Positions 32,556 through 33,272 of a stretch of 33,272 nt of DNA are shown here, one piece after another. The translations under genes and the position numbers were made by a program. Source of the DNA: B10-G9 sp964627755 (lineage in GTDB: Bacteria > Chloroflexota > Anaerolineae > Anaerolineales > UBA11858); contig CAZVIH010000054.1 in assembly GCA_964627755.1 (NCBI GenBank), positions 1 through 33,272 on the forward strand. Reading direction: 5' to 3'. How positions within the stretch are numbered: the stretch's first letter is position 1; the number at the start of each line of letters is the position of its first letter. Under the pieces are notes generated by a model. It made no database searches. It was not told where the DNA came from and saw only the letters and a program-made list of their open reading frames with translations.

Positions 32556-33272
32556 ATGAGTTCTGAGACCCCTACACAAACAAAACTGCCTAACTATGGT
32601 GGTCAGGCAGTCATCGAAGGTGTTATGATGCGCGGTAAAAAAGCCGCCGCAATTGCCATGCGCACACCTGAAGGCGAGATTACCATCCACACAGAAGAGC
32701 TGAACAAGATCTATCAGAGCAAGATCATGAAGATCCCCTTTCTACGGGGATTGATCGGCCTGAATGATGCTTTGGTCCTGGGCATGAAAGCCCTGACCAT
32801 ATCTGCCAATACCCAGACCGGTGAGGATGAGAAAATCGAAGGACCTGCCCTGTTTTTTACCTTTGCATTATCCCTGGGAATCGCAATCCTGGTCTTTTTC
32901 CTGATCCCAGCCGGTGTCGGACAGGCAGTGGAGCGATATCTAAGCTGGAAGCCGTGGATTGGAAACTTGCTGGAAGGCGTGGTCCGGCTGGTTTTCCTGA
33001 TCGCCTACATGTGGGGTATTGGCCAGATGGAAGATATCAAACGAGTCTTCAGTTATCATGGGGCGGAACATAAAGTGATCAATGCCTTTGAAGCCAATGC
33101 AGAATTGGTTCCTGAGACAGTAAAGAATTACAGTTTGGAACATCCCCGCTGTGGGACAGCGTTCCTGCTGATCGTGGTCGTGTTTTCAGTTTTGTTGTTT
33201 ACAGCCCTGGGTCCTATGACCCTGGTATGGCGGCTGGTCAGCCGGATCGTGCTGCTGCCTGTCCTGGCTGGT
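32556..33272 (+). CDS. DUF1385 (YqhQ-like) membrane protein, 3' truncated by the window
   Basis: The reading frame opens at an ATG 2 nt after the dipeptidase stop and runs off the window after 239 codons. It carries the hallmarks of the DUF1385 family (Bacillus YqhQ): YGGQAVIEGVMMRGKKAA at about 13-30, a long hydrophobic segment near 95-125 (FFTFALSLGIAILVFFLIP), SYHGAEHKVINAFEAN near 170-185, and HPRCGTAFLLIVVVFSVLLF after about 200. The biochemical function of the family is unknown. It is an inner-membrane protein with several helices. In related genomes the C-terminal part adds another conserved region, which is missing here because of the window edge. Confidence 0.9.
   Translation, partial: MSSETPTQTKLPNYGGQAVIEGVMMRGKKAAAIAMRTPEGEITIHTEELNKIYQSKIMKIPFLRGLIGLNDALVLGMKALTISANTQTGEDEKIEGPALFFTFALSLGIAILVFFLIPAGVGQAVERYLSWKPWIGNLLEGVVRLVFLIAYMWGIGQMEDIKRVFSYHGAEHKVINAFEANAELVPETVKNYSLEHPRCGTAFLLIVVVFSVLLFTALGPMTLVWRLVSRIVLLPVLAG

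Overview
The window looks like chromosomal DNA from a Chloroflexota bacterium of the Anaerolineae type. This is an inference from gene content: F420 biosynthesis, several molybdenum hydroxylases, a GlyA-GcvT fusion, a DHH/CBS pyrophosphatase and a DUF1385 membrane protein. No rRNA or other marker gene is present to fix the taxon. Genes are dense. Nearly everything between about 1.77 and 30.9 kb lies on the minus strand, with plus-strand genes only at the two edges. I saw no insertion sequence, prophage, CRISPR array, tRNA or rRNA.

Layout. (1) 4-1686, plus: a uridine-kinase-like nucleoside kinase with a TGS/ThrRS-like N-terminus. It is separated by a bidirectional terminator from (2) 1769-4885, minus: a serine hydroxymethyltransferase fused to the glycine-cleavage T-protein, with an extra degenerate T-protein-like segment between the two enzymes. 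(3) 5070-16882, minus, read from high to low coordinates: DHH/CBS pyrophosphatase, XdhC maturation factor, a fused FAD+[2Fe-2S] hydroxylase subunit, a small membrane protein, sulfotransferase, an unrecognised protein with a nucleoside-phosphorylase-like C-terminus, a molybdopterin subunit, a second sulfotransferase and a tail-anchored GT4 glycosyltransferase. A TGnTATAAT promoter lies in front of the pyrophosphatase. (4) 17062-26911, minus: dual-specificity-type phosphatase, SsnA aminohydrolase, F420:NADPH oxidoreductase, CofE, CofD, CofC, an LLM-family F420-type oxidoreductase, a YgfM-like FAD subunit and an XdhD-like molybdenum subunit, followed by a good intrinsic terminator. (5) 27222-30899, minus: a third hydroxylase, with a fused [2Fe-2S]+molybdopterin subunit and an FAD subunit. 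(6) 31183-33272, plus: an M20 dipeptidase and a DUF1385 protein cut by the window edge.

How it fits together. Three molybdenum hydroxylases of three different subunit architectures sit with XdhC, SsnA and a possible nucleoside-phosphorylase-fold protein. This suggests oxidation of purines or related N-heterocycles. The most unusual part is region 4. The XdhD-like subunit has lost all four cysteines of its ferredoxin-type [2Fe-2S] cluster but kept the second cluster, and its FAD-subunit partner has diverged FAD-binding motifs. YgfK, the usual companion in the E. coli XdhD/YgfM/SsnA locus, is absent from the window, and an F420 synthesis and reduction cassette sits inside the unit instead. A link between this hydroxylase and F420 is a testable hypothesis, not something the sequence proves.
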